Below, one piece after another: positions 4,938 to 7,149 of a DNA stretch of 7,149 nucleotides. The DNA is from Ruminococcaceae bacterium UBA3818 (GTDB lineage: Bacteria; Bacillota; Clostridia; Oscillospirales; Ruminococcaceae), in the NCBI GenBank assembly GCA_002369315.1, contig DFDW01000020.1:1-7149 (forward strand), given 5' to 3'. A model generated the notes under the pieces. The model was given only the letters and a program-made list of their open reading frames with translations. It ran no database searches and was not told where the DNA came from. A program made the translations under genes and the position numbers. Positions within the stretch are counted from its first letter, which is position 1, and every line of letters begins with the position of its first letter.

Positions 4938-7149
4938 TTAGATTTTGGTAATGTCTACGACCTCAATATCGTCCACTTTCTCACCCAGGCTCAGACAGTC
5001 CGCCAGTACCCGTGCCGTATCAATAGCGGTAATACAGGGGATGGAACGCTCTACCACCTTGCGGCGGATCTTTACGCTGTCCCGATGAGGATCTCTTCCT
5101 TTTTGGGAAATGGAGATCACATAGTCCACCTTGCCGCTTTCGATCAGATCTTCAATATTGGGGTGCGGTTCGTGCATTTTGCGCACTGCGTTGGTGGAAA
5201 TCATATTTTTATTTAACCGCAGCGCGGTACCGCCGGTAGCATATAACGTAAAGCCCATCGAAGCGAACTTGTCTGCAATCGACACGATATCATGCTTATC
5301 CGCGTCGCGGACGGTCAGCAAAACGCCGCCCTCTCGCTTCATCTTGTATCCGGCCGCGACCAGGCCCTTATAGATGGCTTCCGGCAGTGTTTTGGCGACT
5401 CCCAACACTTCACCGGTGGATTTCATCTCCGGGCCAAGCTGGGTGTCCACATCCCGCAGCTTCTGGAAGCTGAAGACGGGAACTTTCACGCAGATATGGT
5501 CGCCTTCCGGATAAAGACCGGTCCCATAACCCATATCCCGCAGCTTTTCGCCCAGCATGCAGCGGGTAGCCAGATCCACCATCGGCACGCCGGTGACCTT
5601 GCTGATATAGGGCACCGTCCGGGAGGACCGGGGATTCACCTCAATGATATACACTTCGTCATTGTAAATGACATACTGGATGTTCATCAGTCCGACGATT
5701 TTCAACTCTTTTGCCAGCCGGGCAGTGTAGTCGACGATGGTATCCTTGATCCGTTTGGAAAGGTTCTGCGAAGGATAGACCGAAATCGAGTCGCCGGAAT
5801 GGATGCCGGCCCGCTCAATATGCTCCATGACGCCGGGAATCAAATAATCCTCCCCATCGCAGATGGCGTCTACCTCCGCTTCAATGCCCATCATATATTT
5901 ATCGATCAGCACCGGATTCTCCAGCTCGTGTGCGGTGATGATAGCCATATATTCCCGCACATCTTTTTCTCCATAGGCGATGATCATATTCTGGCCGCCC
6001 AGTACATAGGATGGACGCAGCAGCACCGGATATCCGATTCTGCCCGCCGCTTCCAGCGCCTCTTCGGTGGTAAACACCGTTTCTCCCACCGGACGCGGGA
6101 TGCCGCAGCGCTCCAGGAGTGCGTCAAACCGTTCGCGGTCTTCCGCCTCGTCGATGGCATCGGCCGAGGTTCCCAAAATCCGGACATCCATATCCTTGAG
6201 GAATTTGGTCAGCTTAATGGCCGTTTGGCCGCCGAACTGGACCACAACGCCCCAGGGCTTTTCGGTCTCGATCAGCGCTTTGACATATTCCGGATTCAGC
6301 GGGTCAAAGTACAACCGGTCGCCGGTATCAAAGTCGGTGGAAACGGTTTCGGGATTGTTGTTGGCGATTACCGCCTCCATGCCCTTTTCCTTTAAGGCCC
6401 AGGCGCAGTGTACACAGCAGTAATCAAATTCAATGCCCTGTCCAATCCGGATCGGTCCGGAGCCGAAGACGATCACTTTCTTTTTGCCGCTGCCCCGGCT
6501 TTCAATGTATTCCGCCGCTTCGTTATCACCGCCGAAATTGGCGTAAAAATAGGGGGTCTCGGCGGTGAATTCCGCCGCACAGGTATCGACCATGGAATAC
6601 CCCGCCAGCATCGGCTTTTGAATCTCCCTGCCGGTCAGCCGGCGGATGGTCTTATCCAAAAAGCCCATCTTTTTCGCTTCCTGATAGGTCTTTTCGCTGT
6701 CATCTCCGCCAGCCAGACGCAGTTCCATGTCCGCCAGCTTCTGGAATTTGGCCAAAAACCACTTGTCGATTTTGGTAATTTCAAAAATCACATCCCAGCT
6801 GACGTGGCGTTTGAGCGCTTCATATACCACAAAAATCCGGTGGTCATCGGCATGGTGCAGCAATTCCACAATCTCTTCGTCGGATTTTTCTTCCAGTTCG
6901 GGCAAGGTCAGCGTTTCCAGTCCCAGTTCAATGGAGATTGCCGCTTTCATCATGGCCAACTCAAAGCTCTGGCCGATGGCCATCACCTCGCCGGTTGCTT
7001 TCATCTGGGTACCCAGCGCTTTGTCCGCATAGACAAATTTATCAAACGGCCAGCGCGGGAACTTGACGACGCAGTAATCCAGCGCCGGCTCGAAGCAGGC
7101 GCAGGTTTTGCGGGGAATATCGTTTGGAATCTCGTCCAGCGTATAGCCC
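4938..7149 (-). CDS. carB: Carbamoyl-phosphate synthase large subunit, C-terminal part (runs off the right edge)
   Basis: With CarA, this enzyme makes carbamoyl phosphate from glutamine-derived ammonia, bicarbonate and two ATP, feeding pyrimidine and arginine synthesis in the cytoplasm. The frame stays open to the window edge, so 736 residues are visible of a usual ~1,070; the internal Met at 7004 is not the start. Visible numbering begins at 7148. The end of the carboxyphosphate domain comes first (YTLDEIPNDIP near residue 2; TQMKATGEVMAIG around 47-59). The oligomerisation domain follows. The carbamoyl-phosphate ATP-grasp half has GSGPIRIGQGIEFDY (229-243) and the metal/ATP-binding EVNPRSSRT (503-511). 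The C-terminal MGS-like allosteric domain (607-736) includes GRDPHRDSVKIRR. No frameshift or lost motif is seen. TAA ends the gene at 4938-4940, directly before a hairpin. CarA is probably encoded just outside the window, but that is inference. Confidence 0.98.
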   Translation of the reverse strand, partial: GYTLDEIPNDIPRKTCACFEPALDYCVVKFPRWPFDKFVYADKALGTQMKATGEVMAIGQSFELAMMKAAISIELGLETLTLPELEEKSDEEIVELLHHADDHRIFVVYEALKRHVSWDVIFEITKIDKWFLAKFQKLADMELRLAGGDDSEKTYQEAKKMGFLDKTIRRLTGREIQKPMLAGYSMVDTCAAEFTAETPYFYANFGGDNEAAEYIESRGSGKKKVIVFGSGPIRIGQGIEFDYCCVHCAWALKEKGMEAVIANNNPETVSTDFDTGDRLYFDPLNPEYVKALIETEKPWGVVVQFGGQTAIKLTKFLKDMDVRILGTSADAIDEAEDRERFDALLERCGIPRPVGETVFTTEEALEAAGRIGYPVLLRPSYVLGGQNMIIAYGEKDVREYMAIITAHELENPVLIDKYMMGIEAEVDAICDGEDYLIPGVMEHIERAGIHSGDSISVYPSQNLSKRIKDTIVDYTARLAKELKIVGLMNIQYVIYNDEVYIIEVNPRSSRTVPYISKVTGVPMVDLATRCMLGEKLRDMGYGTGLYPEGDHICVKVPVFSFQKLRDVDTQLGPEMKSTGEVLGVAKTLPEAIYKGLVAAGYKMKREGGVLLTVRDADKHDIVSIADKFASMGFTLYATGGTALRLNKNMISTNAVRKMHEPHPNIEDLIESGKVDYVISISQKGRDPHRDSVKIRRKVVERSIPCITAIDTARVLADCLSLGEKVDDIEVVDITKI

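Noticed and set aside
5292..6395. Long open frame on the plus strand (367 codons)
   Set aside because: It is antisense to carB in a codon-biased GC-richer region. It lacks a convincing ribosome binding site and recognisable domains, while the opposite strand is clearly CarB.
4938..7004. Treating the Met codon at 7004 as the carB start
   Set aside because: The frame continues upstream to the window edge and encodes conserved CarB sequence (FEPALDYCVVKFPRWPFDKF), so this Met is internal.

Overview
This window looks like an ordinary chromosomal segment from a Gram-positive Firmicute, most likely a Clostridia member of moderate GC content. The evidence is strong AAGGAGG-type ribosome binding sites, a TTG start, a YtrA-subfamily GntR regulator with an ABC-2 transporter, intrinsic terminators with T-tracts, and Clostridia-like ValRS and CarB sequences. 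Genus and species cannot be named from this sequence alone.

Layout from left to right. (1) Positions 1-1480, minus strand: the N-terminal 493 codons of valyl-tRNA synthetase (valS), running off the left edge. (2) Positions 1481-1692: a divergent intergenic region. It holds a near-consensus valS promoter on the minus strand and, on the plus strand, a TTGACA promoter whose -10 box lies inside a perfect 10-bp-arm palindrome. (3) Positions 1693-3551, plus strand: a compact three-gene operon. A GntR/YtrA-type repressor abuts an ABC ATPase, which overlaps a six-helix ABC-2 type permease by 4 nt. (4) Positions 3582-3615: a strong bidirectional terminator. (5) Positions 3615-4865, minus strand: an AI-2E/UPF0118-family membrane transporter with a long, highly charged C-terminal tail. 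(6) Positions 4899-4931: a hairpin just after the carB stop codon. (7) Positions 4938-7149, minus strand: the C-terminal 736 residues of the carbamoyl-phosphate synthase large subunit (carB), running off the right edge.

The three-gene operon is the only self-contained regulated unit. The likely model is that the GntR protein binds the palindrome over its own promoter and releases it in response to an unknown signal, possibly envelope stress or an antimicrobial, as in related YtrA systems. The ATPase and permease would then act together as an exporter or membrane-remodelling ABC complex. valS (translation) and carB (pyrimidine and arginine precursor synthesis) are housekeeping genes with intact visible motifs. 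No mobile element, CRISPR array, RNA gene or clear sign of horizontal transfer was seen. I did not find a convincing undescribed system; the operator/promoter architecture is the most informative non-coding signal.
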